This document shows positions 32,175 through 41,582 of a stretch of DNA of 64,000 nt, one piece after another. A program made the position numbers and the translations under genes. The stretch comes from Sulfitobacter sp. CW3 (GTDB lineage Bacteria; Pseudomonadota; Alphaproteobacteria; Rhodobacterales; Rhodobacteraceae), in contig NZ_JAHXRL010000003.1 of NCBI RefSeq assembly GCF_019392245.1, positions 496,001 through 560,000 on the forward strand, in the 5' to 3' direction. How positions within the stretch are numbered: the stretch's first letter is position 1; every line of letters starts with the position of its first letter. The notes beneath the pieces were generated by a model that was given only the letters and a program-made list of their open reading frames with translations, did not search any database and was not told the origin of the DNA.

Positions 32175-33218
32175 ATGACAAAAGAGAATATGAAGCTGAA
32201 CCGCCGGTCCATGCTGCGCGGCGCGGCCGTCGCAGCGGTCGCATCACCTGCGCTGGTTGGCAAAGCGATTGCCGCAGGCGAGGTCACGTGGCGCGTTCAG
32301 GCGCATTGGCCCAAAGCATCCAGTTCCTTTACCGACAGCTTGGGCGTCATCGCGTCGCAGCTAGAGGAAAAAACCGAAGGCGCGTTCAAGCTGGAACTGC
32401 TGGGCGCGGGCGAATTCGCCAAGGGGCCTGACATTTATAACATCGTGCGCAAGGGTGTTGTGCCGATGGGCACGATCAGCCCGTCCTATATTTCGGATCA
32501 GGCGGAAGCGGCGACATTTGCCTATGGCATCCCCGGTACCCTGCGCCAAGCGTGGGAAATGGAACACGCGATTAAGAACCTCGGCGTCGAGGCGCTGGTG
32601 AACGAAGACCTGAACGCTGACGGCGTTCACATGATGTGCGAAAAGGTACTGCCAACCGAAATGGTTGTGTCGAAAAAGATCGAATCCGCAGCCGATTTCA
32701 AAGGCCTCAAGATCCGGTCCTCGGGCGCGATGCTGGATTATCTGGCCGCTGCCGGTGCAGCCCCGCAGTACATTCCCGGATCGGAATTGTATCAATCGCT
32801 GAGCTCGGGTGTTGTGGATGGCGCACATTGGGGCGCTGCCATTGGCGCGCAATCCATGTCGCTGTGGGAAGTTTGCAAATACCACTACAAGCCGGTTCTG
32901 GCGCAAACCACAGATGCGTTCATCTTTAACCAAGATGCGTTGAACGGTCTGCCCGATGACCTGCGCAGCGCCTTGGTTGATACGATCACGACACGGTTCT
33001 TCCTGCGGTCGGCTGAATATCAGCATTTCGAAGCGATTGCGTTGGCCGAAGGTGTGGCCAACGAGGGTATCGAAGTGATGCAACTGCCTGACGATGTGCT
33101 GGAAATGCTCTCGACCGCCTCGGCTCAGATCCTTGAGACCGAAGGCCAGAAGGGCGAGAAAGCAGCCAAAGCGGCTGACATCTATCGCACGCTGATGAAG
33201 GACATGGGCTACGTCTAA
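32175..33218 (+). CDS. dctP: TRAP transporter substrate-binding protein (DctP family)
   Basis: A 347-residue periplasmic receptor of a TRAP transporter. Its N-terminus has a twin-arginine signal (LNRRSMLRGAAVAAVASPAL), so it is exported folded, as known for some DctP proteins such as TakP relatives. The mature domain begins EVTWRVQAHWPKASS; SADFKGLKIRSSGAMLDYLA contains the conserved arginine that clamps the ligand carboxylate, and ELYQSLSSGVVDGAHWG is family-typical. A carboxylate such as a 2-oxoacid is the likely ligand class; identity is unknown. dctQ and dctM follow after a strong hairpin. Confidence 0.9.
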   Translation: MTKENMKLNRRSMLRGAAVAAVASPALVGKAIAAGEVTWRVQAHWPKASSSFTDSLGVIASQLEEKTEGAFKLELLGAGEFAKGPDIYNIVRKGVVPMGTISPSYISDQAEAATFAYGIPGTLRQAWEMEHAIKNLGVEALVNEDLNADGVHMMCEKVLPTEMVVSKKIESAADFKGLKIRSSGAMLDYLAAAGAAPQYIPGSELYQSLSSGVVDGAHWGAAIGAQSMSLWEVCKYHYKPVLAQTTDAFIFNQDALNGLPDDLRSALVDTITTRFFLRSAEYQHFEAIALAEGVANEGIEVMQLPDDVLEMLSTASAQILETEGQKGEKAAKAADIYRTLMKDMGYV

Positions 33219-33245
33219 GCCCAATTTCCTATAGCTTTGATGAAT

Positions 33246-33279
33246 CGGGCGGCGCGCATGTGGTGCGCCGCCCGGTTTT
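33246..33279 (+). terminator. Attenuator-like hairpin between dctP and dctQ
   Basis: CGGGCGGCGC (33246-33255) pairs with GCGCCGCCCG (33265-33274), a 10-base GC stem followed by GTTTTC. It should stop part of the transcripts or protect the dctP 3' end, giving more binding protein than permease. Confidence 0.7.
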
Positions 33280-33301
33280 CGCACAAAAGGAGCATGCCGC
33301 C

Positions 33302-33868
33302 ATGATGCAACTGGCCCGTACTATTACGCGTGTGAACCAATTTATCGGGCGATGGGTGTCGCTGGGTGTCTTGGTGATTTTTGTCCTGCTTCTGGCCGAT
33401 GTCGTGATGCGATATCTGGTGGGAAGCCCGACTATCTGGACAGCTGAACTGGCCACGTTGATCTTTGGTGTCTACGCGATCATCGGCGGCGGCTATCTGC
33501 TGACCGAGCGCGGGCATGTGAATGTCGATATCTTCTATGGCCGCATGTCGCGCGGGCGCAGGGCGTCGGTGGACATCCTGACATGGCCGCTGTTTTTGCT
33601 GTTTGTGGGCGTGCTGCTTTGGCAAGGTTGGGACATCGCATCCGAGGCGATTGCCGATATGGAACGGTCAAATTCCGTCTGGAAAGCCCCGCTGTGGCCC
33701 ACCAAGGCGCTTATCCCCGTGGCGGCCATTTTGCTGTTGTTACAAGGCATCGTGCGCTTGTGGTCGGACATCCGTGTGTTGCGCGGGCTGCCGATCCCCG
33801 AGGATGTGTTTGGCAAACCCGGTGATCCGGACCGAGACGAAACAAATACTCAGGAGAAGCAAAGATGA
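33302..33868 (+). CDS. dctQ: TRAP transporter small permease (DctQ family)
   Basis: A 188-residue membrane protein with four hydrophobic segments, starting MMQLARTITRVNQFIGRWVS. LLADVVMRYLVGSPTIWTAELATLIFG is the conserved DctQ region (RYxxGxxxxWxxE pattern). It joins DctM in the inner membrane for sodium-driven uptake. I choose ATG 33302, nine bases after GGAG. The stop overlaps dctM by 4 bases. Confidence 0.9.
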   Translation: MMQLARTITRVNQFIGRWVSLGVLVIFVLLLADVVMRYLVGSPTIWTAELATLIFGVYAIIGGGYLLTERGHVNVDIFYGRMSRGRRASVDILTWPLFLLFVGVLLWQGWDIASEAIADMERSNSVWKAPLWPTKALIPVAAILLLLQGIVRLWSDIRVLRGLPIPEDVFGKPGDPDRDETNTQEKQR

Positions 33869-35178
33869 GCGTCGAACTCCTTACCTTGCTGTTTTTCGGC
33901 GCATTGCTGTTGTTTTTGATGCTGGGAACGCCGCTGGCCTTTGTGCTGGGCGGTGTTTCAGTGGTGTTTTTGTACTTTGAGATGGGAACAATCGGGTTCT
34001 ATCTGCTGGCCTCGAAGATGTGGGAGACGATGCAATCGCCGACCCTGATGGCGGTGCCGCTTTTCGTGTTCATGGCGATCTTGTTGGAAAAATCAGGGGT
34101 CGCGAATGACCTTTACGATATGATGCACCAATGGTTTGGGGGCCTGCGCGGCGGCTTGGCCATCGGGACGGTTCTGATCTGCGTGATCTTTGCCGCCATG
34201 TCGGGGATCTCCGGTGCGGCTGTTGTCACAATGGGGACCATCGCGCTGCCCAAGATGCTTGAGCGGGGGTATGATAAAAAGCTGGCGCTAGGGGCCATTA
34301 ATGCGGGCGGCGGATGGGGCATCCTGATCCCGCCCTCGATCCTGATGGTGCTTTATTCGCTGCTGACCGAAGTATCGGTTGGCCGTCTTTTCGCAGCGGG
34401 CATTGGGCCGGGGTTGACCCTGTTCGTGCTGGTCTCGCTGTACATCGGCGGGCGCTGCTGGCTTCAACCGCATCTGGGCCCGGCCTTGCCCGTCGAGGAA
34501 CGTGCTGATTGGTCGCAAAAGATCAGATCACTCAAGGCGGTGATCCTGCCGATCATGATTGTGGTGATTGTTCTGGGTGCTATTTTTGGCGGTTTCGCCA
34601 CCCCGACCGAGGCCGCAGCCATCGGTGTGTTCGGGTCACTTGTAGCGACTTTGATCAACGGGCAGCTCACCTGGAAGGTGTTGCACGACGCGTCGATTGC
34701 CACGCTCAAGCTGACGGCGCTGGTGATGTGGATCCTGTTCGCGGCACATGCGTTTTCGACAGCCTACACGGCATTGGGCGCGCAAAGCTTGATCTCTGAT
34801 CTGATGGGATATATTCCCGGCGGGCGTTGGGGCGCGTTGTTCTTTATGCTGGTCTTGCTGTTCTTTTTCGGGATGGTTCTGGACCCTGTCGGCATTATGC
34901 TGATCACCTTACCGGTGTTCTTGCCCGTGGTGCGCGATGCAGGGTTTGACCCGATCTGGTTCGGCATCTTGTTCATCATCATGATGGAGGTGGGATATAT
35001 GACGCCGCCCTTTGGCTTTAACCTGTTCTACCTCAAGGGGGTGGCACCGCCTGATGTCACTATGGGCGACATCTATGCATCGGTCTTCCCCTATGTCGTG
35101 GTGACGCTGATCGGGGTTGCGCTGATCATCCTGTTCCCGGAAATCGCCTTGTATTTCCCACGGTTGTTCTACGGCTGA
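33865..35178 (+). CDS. dctM: TRAP transporter large permease (DctM family)
   Basis: A 437-residue polytopic carrier with about twelve hydrophobic segments. Typical features are FMAILLEKSGVANDLYD, the GLAIGTVLICVIFAAMSGIS region, GAINAGGGWGILIPPSILMVLY and ATPTEAAAIGVFG-type text (GGFATPTEAAAIGVFG). It forms the ion-coupled translocation path. The start ATG 33865 overlaps dctQ, and a strong intrinsic terminator follows. Confidence 0.93.
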   Translation: MSVELLTLLFFGALLLFLMLGTPLAFVLGGVSVVFLYFEMGTIGFYLLASKMWETMQSPTLMAVPLFVFMAILLEKSGVANDLYDMMHQWFGGLRGGLAIGTVLICVIFAAMSGISGAAVVTMGTIALPKMLERGYDKKLALGAINAGGGWGILIPPSILMVLYSLLTEVSVGRLFAAGIGPGLTLFVLVSLYIGGRCWLQPHLGPALPVEERADWSQKIRSLKAVILPIMIVVIVLGAIFGGFATPTEAAAIGVFGSLVATLINGQLTWKVLHDASIATLKLTALVMWILFAAHAFSTAYTALGAQSLISDLMGYIPGGRWGALFFMLVLLFFFGMVLDPVGIMLITLPVFLPVVRDAGFDPIWFGILFIIMMEVGYMTPPFGFNLFYLKGVAPPDVTMGDIYASVFPYVVVTLIGVALIILFPEIALYFPRLFYG

Positions 35179-35211
35179 TCCGGGGCGCAAGATGCGTCAT
35201 TCGAAACTGTA

Positions 35212-35246
35212 AACGCCGGCCCGAGACAAATCGGGCCGGCGTTTTT
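35212..35246 (+). terminator. Strong intrinsic terminator of the TRAP operon
   Basis: AACGCCGGCCCGA-GACAAA-TCGGGCCGGCGTT forms a 13-base perfect stem followed by TTTA. It lies 33 bases after the dctM stop and just before the convergent C45 gene (stop at 35255). Confidence 0.92.
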
Positions 35247-35254
35247 ATGCGGTC

Positions 35255-36352
35255 TCAGGCAACGTCGACGCCGCTTGGTAAGAACCTGCGCCAGTCGGGG
35301 TGTCGCCCTGCGGCATAATCCATGCCGATCTTGACCCAGTCGATATCGCCAGCGTGATACGAGGCTGTCGCGCCCACAGAGCCGTAGCGCACTTCACGCG
35401 TACCTTCCTCGAACGCATCAAGCGACTGCGCCCAGACGTCGCCATCCCAATGCAGGGTCATCTGGCGACGCAGCGGTTCGTATTCCGCGGTAAACAGCGT
35501 GCCAAACCCTTCGGCATAGCGATCCTGTTTCAGCGGGGCTTGGGTGAACCGACCGACGAGGGTGGCGGGCGCGGCACCCTCGGACAACACGCCGTTCAGG
35601 TGCTTTGACCGCTCGAACGTGCGGGTAAAGGTGCCGCGATCAGGTGTGCTGCCATCGGTCTGGTGGTTGGTGGCGACAAGGCGTGGCTGCACCTTGGCAC
35701 CGCCGCCAGCATACATTTCAACACTCGCCGCCGCCCCCGACGCATCTGCAACGACCACGTTGTAGGGCATATGGGATGGCACGCGTTGCAATACACGCAA
35801 AGCCTGAGGGACGGTTTCGCAGGTCTCGAGCACGTAGCGCAGGATCGTGGTGATCCCGAAACCGCGCCCGGTTTCCTGCCGCCCGCCATATGCCAGCGCG
35901 ATACTAAGGCCTGCGTCATTGATCCCGTCGGATAATCCCCACAGGAATTCAACCATGCCCATGACACGCCTGCCGGTCCACGCGCTGTGCAGCAGCAAGC
36001 CTTCGTTCAGGTCGGGCGACAGATCGTAATTGCGCACTAGGCGGATGTCGTCATTGGATGTTGCAACAGCCAGCGAACAACCCCCCAGATAACTGGGCGG
36101 ACACCATGTGGACAGGAACTGCGCCGCGCGGTCCGATCCACCGGCAAGCTTGGTCAGCTTGGCATGCACGGGGGCCAGCTCGGGCATATATTGGCGCAAT
36201 GCGGCTTCGCAGGCGGCGCGGTCGGGGCCGTTGTCACCGCCGCGCGCGGTGAACCATGCCTCGTAAGCGGGCCAGGAACGTAGCCAACGTGCGGCCCATT
36301 TGGGGCCGGGGGTTGCTTCGCTGATGGCGTCAAAGGTCAGGGAATGGGTCAT
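35255..36352 (-). CDS. C45-family acyltransferase/hydrolase (penicillin acyl-transferase-like)
   Basis: A 365-residue member of the acyl-CoA:6-aminopenicillanic acid acyltransferase family (peptidase C45, Ntn-hydrolase fold). The predicted autocleavage nucleophile is C92 in YLGGCSLAVATSNDD, followed by VRNYDLSPD with the conserved Asn-Tyr-Asp, and FLWGLSDGINDAGLSIAL. There is no signal peptide, so it acts in the cytoplasm. The start ATG 36352 comes one base after the stop of the upstream esterase gene, so the two are co-translated. Bacterial homologues hydrolyse or form amides, but the substrate is unknown. Confidence 0.8.
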   Translation of the reverse strand: MTHSLTFDAISEATPGPKWAARWLRSWPAYEAWFTARGGDNGPDRAACEAALRQYMPELAPVHAKLTKLAGGSDRAAQFLSTWCPPSYLGGCSLAVATSNDDIRLVRNYDLSPDLNEGLLLHSAWTGRRVMGMVEFLWGLSDGINDAGLSIALAYGGRQETGRGFGITTILRYVLETCETVPQALRVLQRVPSHMPYNVVVADASGAAASVEMYAGGGAKVQPRLVATNHQTDGSTPDRGTFTRTFERSKHLNGVLSEGAAPATLVGRFTQAPLKQDRYAEGFGTLFTAEYEPLRRQMTLHWDGDVWAQSLDAFEEGTREVRYGSVGATASYHAGDIDWVKIGMDYAAGRHPDWRRFLPSGVDVA

Positions 36353-36353
36353 A

Positions 36354-37448
36354 TCATGCGCCTTTCGTAGGCAAATTAAGGAAGAACCGCACCATTTCGG
36401 CGCTGGCAGCGGGGCCATCGGGATCAGTGTATGATCCGGTGCTGTCGCCGCCTGACCACGCGTGCCCAAGACCCGCGATTGTCCAATGCTCCATCACGGC
36501 ATGGCCTGCGGGGGAAAGGGTTGTGCTGCGGGTGAAGTTGCGGTTCTTGATGCTGCCATCGTCGACCACTTGTGTACCTGTTGCAGCATCTTCGGCGATA
36601 TGCTGGCCGTTTTTTACATGCACTGTGGCGTCGGCGTCGCCGTGAAACACAATTGACGGGATCGGTCGTGTTTCATGGTTGCGCGCACTGCCCGCGCCCA
36701 TCGCGGTAAAGGCCGATGGCACGTCATGCGCGGCCTTATAGGGCAGCCCGGAATGGGCACCGATGGCGTTGAACACGTCAGGATGGGTCTGGCCCAGAAC
36801 AACCGACATTGCCGCACCGGCAGACAGCCCGGCGACAAAAACGCGGCCCTCGGCAACCCCATGATCGCCCTGCATCTGACGCGCCAAACCCGCAAGGATC
36901 GCAGGCTCGCCCGCATCGCGCGTTTGGTCGCCGGTGGAATACCAGTTCCAGCAGGATTGCATATTCGCGCCGCGTGATTGCGCGGGGTACACCACGATCA
37001 GCCCATGGCTATCGGCCAACTGGTTCATGCCCGTACCTTTGGCGAAATCAACGGGCGATTGTTTGCAGCCGTGCAACATCATGATCATGGCCGCCGGTTT
37101 ACGCCCCTTCAGGTCAGGGATGTAAACGCGATAATCGCGGCTGCCTTGGGGGCATTCAAAACGTGCCGCCTCAAAGCGCGCGCCCGGTGTCAGGGGCGGT
37201 TCCGTTACATCGGCGGCAGTCGTTGCCGATTGTGCCATGCCCGCGTTGAGACCGGCAAGCGTTTCGCGCAGGCTTCGTCCGACCCTCGGTTTCCCGAACG
37301 GTTTTTTCGAGGATTTCGCCATCTCATCCAGCGCGGCCAAGCCACCACCCCGAAGCGCAGTTTGTATCGTCTTTGTGGCCCCTACAGGGTTGCCTGCGCG
37401 AACCAGCTTGGTCGCGCGACGTAGGGCCGACGTGAATTTATCTGTCAT
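36354..37448 (-). CDS. PHB-depolymerase/LpqC-type esterase, cytoplasmic
   Basis: A 364-residue alpha/beta hydrolase of the poly(3-hydroxybutyrate) depolymerase / feruloyl esterase-like family. MIMMLHGCKQSP is the oxyanion segment, the nucleophile is S209 in VAGLSAGAAMS, with an acidic residue in FHGDADATVHV (about 271-273) and H329 in GLGHAWSGG completing the triad. An approximately 95-residue N-terminal extension precedes the fold, and no signal peptide is seen, unlike secreted depolymerases. The start ATG 37448 has AAGGATA upstream. It lies between an RHH regulator and a C45 hydrolase in one operon. Confidence 0.85.
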   Translation of the reverse strand: MTDKFTSALRRATKLVRAGNPVGATKTIQTALRGGGLAALDEMAKSSKKPFGKPRVGRSLRETLAGLNAGMAQSATTAADVTEPPLTPGARFEAARFECPQGSRDYRVYIPDLKGRKPAAMIMMLHGCKQSPVDFAKGTGMNQLADSHGLIVVYPAQSRGANMQSCWNWYSTGDQTRDAGEPAILAGLARQMQGDHGVAEGRVFVAGLSAGAAMSVVLGQTHPDVFNAIGAHSGLPYKAAHDVPSAFTAMGAGSARNHETRPIPSIVFHGDADATVHVKNGQHIAEDAATGTQVVDDGSIKNRNFTRSTTLSPAGHAVMEHWTIAGLGHAWSGGDSTGSYTDPDGPAASAEMVRFFLNLPTKGA

Positions 37449-37478
37449 TTCGGTATCCTTAACTGAATTAAGAAGGGG

Positions 37479-37895
37479 TTAGCTGATCCGTGCGCCAAGG
37501 GCCTTTTTCACCTCTGGGCTGGCTTGTAGTGCGCCCAAAACGTTGATTGACCCGATGGTGGCAAGGGCAAGTTCGGGCGTCACGTCATGCGCGATCCGGG
37601 CAAGGCCCACGACCTTGATGTGCAACAGCTCGTTGGCGGCCTGCACGGCCTCAAGATCGGCGGCGGTATAGTCGCGCAGGCCCATTTCCATGGTGTGCCG
37701 GTCAATTGACTGGGCCACGCTGCTTGACTGGTGATCCAGCTGCTTGCGAATGGCGGTGCGAATGAAATCGCTCCGGTTCGAATAGAAACCTTCTTGTACC
37801 AGCAAATCAATCCGGCCCAGATCGACAAAGCCTAGATTGATGGTGATTTTCTCATTGTCCGGCATCTTGTCCCGGATTTTTCTAACGTTGCTCAA
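37479..37895 (-). CDS. Ribbon-helix-helix (CopG-like) regulator with unknown C-terminal domain
   Basis: A 138-residue protein. Residues about 14-60 form a ribbon-helix-helix: strand KITINLGFVD then helices around GRIDLLVQEGFYSNRSDFIRT. About 80 further residues, helical and without a domain I recognise, follow and may be an effector or oligomerisation module. I place the start at TTG 37895 because GGATGGAG lies six bases upstream; ATG 37865 (MPDNEK) has no good ribosome-binding site. It is first in an operon with the esterase and C45 genes and has a GGATG-rich palindrome upstream, so autoregulation is likely. Confidence 0.75.
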   Translation of the reverse strand: MSNVRKIRDKMPDNEKITINLGFVDLGRIDLLVQEGFYSNRSDFIRTAIRKQLDHQSSSVAQSIDRHTMEMGLRDYTAADLEAVQAANELLHIKVVGLARIAHDVTPELALATIGSINVLGALQASPEVKKALGARIS

Positions 37896-37904
37896 ATCAA
37901 TTCT

Positions 37905-37930
37905 CCATCCATGTGGATGGTATATGGATG
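37905..37930. promoter_or_regulatory. Candidate operator of the RHH regulator
   Basis: CCATCC-ATGT-GGATGG (37905-37920) is a perfect 6-base inverted repeat, and a third GGATG follows at 37926-37930. Short inverted or direct half-sites of this size are typical for ribbon-helix-helix repressors. It sits just upstream of the TTG start, overlapping the leader. Confidence 0.5.
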
Positions 37931-38103
37931 TCTTTCGCTGGTTTGCAACCGGTGCGCTGGATTTATCGCCATATTCGGCCAACATCCGCTGGGGTAGCGG
38001 CAGTTGCGCAAATCTTAGGCGGTGCGGGCACGAAAATAGGCCACGACGACATGTCGCGGCCTATCAATTACGGCGCAATCATCGGTGGTTGAAACCGGCT
38101 AGG

Positions 38104-38475
38104 TCACGTTTCGAGGTCTGGGTACACGCGGCGCAACGTTTCAATCAGCTTTTGGCTGCTGACCGGCTTTTTCACAACGCGATCATCAGGCCCGAGAAAG
38201 CTGATCTGATCCGCGTCATAGGCGGTAATAAAGACGAACGGGATGTTGCGTTCGCGCAGGATGTCAGCAACCGGTTTTGAGGTTTTGTTGTTCCCCAAAT
38301 TCACGTCAAGAAAGGCAATGTCGATATCGCCTTCACGTGCTTTGGCTTTGGCATCTTCCAGATGGATGGACGGGCCTATGACGTTAAAGCCGATATCCTC
38401 GAGGATATCAGTCATTTCAAACGCCACAACGACTTCGTCTTCTACGATAAAAATATTCTGAGGTGTATTGCCCAT
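38104..38475 (-). CDS. Single-domain response regulator
   Basis: A 123-residue receiver domain with no output domain. The acidic pocket is E12-D13, the phosphoacceptor is D57 (AFLDVNLG), with T84 (FITAYDA) and K103 (VVKKP). The start ATG 38475 shares a base with the stop of the HWE kinase gene (TAATG), so the two proteins are made together. It probably acts as phosphate sink or by protein-protein contact. Confidence 0.93.
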   Translation of the reverse strand: MGNTPQNIFIVEDEVVVAFEMTDILEDIGFNVIGPSIHLEDAKAKAREGDIDIAFLDVNLGNNKTSKPVADILRERNIPFVFITAYDADQISFLGPDDRVVKKPVSSQKLIETLRRVYPDLET

Positions 38476-39566
38476 TACTCTGCCTGATCTTCCGTGTTTT
38501 CCGGCATTCTAAGATGCCATTTATATCCCTCAGGCCCGAAATCCGTTGTGATTTCTCCGCCTGTCTCCATTTGTAATGCACGGCCCGTGATAAAGCTGCC
38601 AAAACCCGTTTCGCTTGGTTTCTCTGCAGCGGGGCCGCCTTCCTCATTCCAGTGGAGTTCTATAACCGAACCATCCGCAGTATCAGTTTGTTCCCAAGAC
38701 AAATTGACGCGCCCCTCGGGGACCGACAGCGCGCCGTATTTCAGGGCGTTGGTGGCAAGCTCGTAAAATGCCATCGAGAACGACAATGCTTGGCGCGAGG
38801 GGACCTCGATCTTGGGGCCGTTCAGAAAAATGCGGCCATGTCCGATGGGGTCCAATACGTCTGCGGCAACGGCACCGATCTCGGCCCGGCCCCATGTGGT
38901 GCCGACCAATTTGGAATGCGCCAAGGCATAGGCGTTTAGCCGTTGATCGATGGTTTCACGCAGCCCGCGTTGAACGCTCATTTTCCGCAACGATTGGCTG
39001 ACGATGGATTTGACCACGCTGAACGCGTTCTTCACGCGGTGGTTCAGTTCGGCAATCAGGATATTTTGAGCCTCACGTAGGCGGCGTTCTTCGTCGATAT
39101 CGATCAGCGCGACCGATGCACCGATGCGCGTGCCATTGGCGTCTACCACGGGTTTGCCGATGATGCGCATCCAGAACCGCGTGCCGTCACCCCGTTGGTA
39201 ATTCACGTCAATTTCGGAATGCTCTTCGCCATCGCGTATAACGCGCGAAAGCGGGTATTCGTGGCTTTTAACCTGGCGGCCATCCTCGTGAAACGACACC
39301 CATCCACCGTAAGAGTCGGCATCTTCGGAATGGATCACAGGGTGGCGCACCATCTTTTCGACATGGCTGTTGCCATAGATGATCTTGCCGGTCTCATCGG
39401 CCATTACGACGCCGACCGGCACAGTTTCCATCATTGCCTCAAGAAAGGTCAAGCGAACGGATTTACTTCCCGAGTTATTCTTAGCTGTTTCGGCTTCTTT
39501 GGCCGCCAATGCGTCTTGTAGGTGCACAAGTTCTGCCGCCATCTCGTCAATAGATCTTGTAGGCAT
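38475..39566 (-). CDS. PAS-containing HWE-family sensor histidine kinase
   Basis: A 363-residue soluble kinase. A short N-terminal coiled coil precedes a PAS domain (about residues 45-160). The phosphoacceptor is H176 in LNHRVKNAFSVVKS, the N-box is ELATNALKYGAL (N273), and W306-N-E308 plus the G-box GFGSFI identify the HWE subfamily, common in alphaproteobacterial general-stress and light signalling. No membrane segments are seen. The PAS domain lacks an obvious LOV cysteine motif (GxNCRFLQ), so the signal is unknown. It is co-translated with the single-domain regulator. Confidence 0.9.
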   Translation of the reverse strand: MPTRSIDEMAAELVHLQDALAAKEAETAKNNSGSKSVRLTFLEAMMETVPVGVVMADETGKIIYGNSHVEKMVRHPVIHSEDADSYGGWVSFHEDGRQVKSHEYPLSRVIRDGEEHSEIDVNYQRGDGTRFWMRIIGKPVVDANGTRIGASVALIDIDEERRLREAQNILIAELNHRVKNAFSVVKSIVSQSLRKMSVQRGLRETIDQRLNAYALAHSKLVGTTWGRAEIGAVAADVLDPIGHGRIFLNGPKIEVPSRQALSFSMAFYELATNALKYGALSVPEGRVNLSWEQTDTADGSVIELHWNEEGGPAAEKPSETGFGSFITGRALQMETGGEITTDFGPEGYKWHLRMPENTEDQAE

Positions 39567-39813
39567 TTAAATCCTAGGCCCTTTCGCTGTGTTTTATGTG
39601 ACATAATCCGCGCTAACGATCTGTCCAACGCAATGATGCGCGCGCGGATCGAAAACGATACATCTTTTTTGCGCACGCTCTCTAATCAACTGAAAATACG
39701 TAAGATTCAGTTCGTCACCTTTCAAAGGCGCGTGCGGTTTTTTGCTCACGGGGTACCCGCGCCGCGAATGAACACAGCGTTTGGTCACCTGTCAGCGGAC
39801 GGTATGTGCTGTG

Positions 39814-41526
39814 TCAGTTCCGCACACCCGCGAATTTTTCGGCCCATTCCTCGCGCTGTTCGTCGGTGATTTTGGCGAATAGAACCTCGGGCACGTCAAA
39901 GACGTGGCCTGGGGCAAGCTGGCCAAGTGCGGCGGGCACATCATCGGGCCATTGGGCATTTTCCACATGCATGCTTTCCAACATGCTGGCGGCTGCGGTG
40001 GGGATAAACGGCGCAGACAGCACCGCGTATAGCGGGATCAGATTTAGCGCCAGACGCACCTGAGCCGCCGCTTTGTCGGGGTCGGTTTTGAACGTGGTCC
40101 AAGGTGCCTCGGCTTGCAGGTATTCGTTGCCCGCAGCCCAGATCGCGCGCAGCTCGGCGGCGGATTTACGGACTTCCATGGCCTCCATCGCGGTTTGGTA
40201 CCGCGCGACGCGTTCGGTCAGGTCCGCGATCAGCGCATGTTCGGCAGGGCCGTATTCGCCAGCCGATGGCACGTCTTCGCTGAATTTCGAGCGGCAGAAT
40301 TTGGTGATCCGGCTGATGAAGTTGCCCAAGACGTCGGCCAAATCCTTGTTTACCGAGGCTTGGAAATTTTCCCATGTGAATTCCGCATCCGATGTTTCCG
40401 GCGCATGGCTCAGCAGCCACCAGCGCCATGTATCGGCGGGCAGGATTTCCAGCGCCTGATCCATGAACACGCCGCGCCCGCGCGAGGTCGAGAACTGCCC
40501 GCCGTCATAGGTCAGGTAGTTGAAGGATTTGATGTAATCGACCAGCTTCCATGGCTCGTTGCTGCCCATGATCGTGGCCGGAAAGCTCAGCGTGTGGAAG
40601 GGCACGTTATCCTTGCCCATGAACTGGGTATAACGCACGTCGTCGGCACCTTTGTCGGTACGCCACCAGCGTTCCCAATCGGTGCCTTTGCCCGCGTCGA
40701 CCCATTCCTGGGCGCAGGCGATATATTCGATGGGGGCATCGAACCAGACATAGAATACCTTGCCCTCCATGCCCGGCCAGTCCTCGTTGCCGCGTTTGAC
40801 GGGGACGCCCCATTTCAGGTCGCGGGTGATGCCACGATCCTGAAGGCCGTCACCGTCATGCAGCCATTTCTTGGCGATGGAGGTGGTCAACACGGGCCAA
40901 TCGGTTTTGGATTCGATCCACGCGTCCAGACGGTCTTTCATCTGGGACTGCTTGAGGAACAGATGTTTTGTGGCGCGCATTTCCAGATCGGTGGCTCCCG
41001 ATACGGTCGAACGCGGGTTGATCAGGTCTTCGGGGTCCAGCTGTTTGGTGCAGTTGTCGCATTGATCGCCGCGCGCGTCTTCGAAGCCGCAGTTGGGGCA
41101 GGTGCCTTCGACATAGCGGTCGGGCAGAAAACGGCCATCGGTTTCGGAATAGATTTGCCGTTGCTCAACTTCTTCGATCAGCCCTTGGTCGTACAAAGCG
41201 CCGGCAAAATGCTGGGTCAGCTTTTGGTTCTGCATGCTGGACGACCGACCGAAATGATCAAATGACAGGCCGAACCCTTCGGCAATCCGCGCCTGAACGT
41301 CGTGCATCTCGGCGCAATATTCCTCGACGGGTTTGCCCGCTTTGGCGGCGGCAAGTTCGGCGGGGGTGCCGTGTTCATCTGTGGCACACAGGAACAGAAC
41401 CTCGTGGCCGCGCGCGCGCAGATAGCGGGCGTACAAATCCGCAGGCAACTGGCTGCCCACAAGGTTACCAAGGTGTTTGATCCCGTTGATGTAGGGAATG
41501 GCGGAGGTGATAAGGTGGCGTGTCAT
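39814..41526 (-). CDS. metG: Methionyl-tRNA synthetase
   Basis: A 570-residue class I synthetase charging initiator and elongator tRNA-Met. The HIGH-equivalent is in [17 protein letters not shown], the zinc knuckle cysteines are in [17 protein letters not shown], and the KMSKS-equivalent is the variant QFSTSRGRG common to this subclass. There is no C-terminal tRNA-binding (EMAP/OB) domain, as usual for the alphaproteobacterial type. The start is ATG 41526. It appears to be a single-gene unit; the MFS gene upstream in the same direction ends 57 bases away. Confidence 0.97.
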   Translation of the reverse strand: MTRHLITSAIPYINGIKHLGNLVGSQLPADLYARYLRARGHEVLFLCATDEHGTPAELAAAKAGKPVEEYCAEMHDVQARIAEGFGLSFDHFGRSSSMQNQKLTQHFAGALYDQGLIEEVEQRQIYSETDGRFLPDRYVEGTCPNCGFEDARGDQCDNCTKQLDPEDLINPRSTVSGATDLEMRATKHLFLKQSQMKDRLDAWIESKTDWPVLTTSIAKKWLHDGDGLQDRGITRDLKWGVPVKRGNEDWPGMEGKVFYVWFDAPIEYIACAQEWVDAGKGTDWERWWRTDKGADDVRYTQFMGKDNVPFHTLSFPATIMGSNEPWKLVDYIKSFNYLTYDGGQFSTSRGRGVFMDQALEILPADTWRWWLLSHAPETSDAEFTWENFQASVNKDLADVLGNFISRITKFCRSKFSEDVPSAGEYGPAEHALIADLTERVARYQTAMEAMEVRKSAAELRAIWAAGNEYLQAEAPWTTFKTDPDKAAAQVRLALNLIPLYAVLSAPFIPTAAASMLESMHVENAQWPDDVPAALGQLAPGHVFDVPEVLFAKITDEQREEWAEKFAGVRN

Positions 41527-41582
41527 GGTAAATGGCCCCGAGAATGCTTTGGCATGTCTCTAACGCAGGGACGCGCCAAGGG

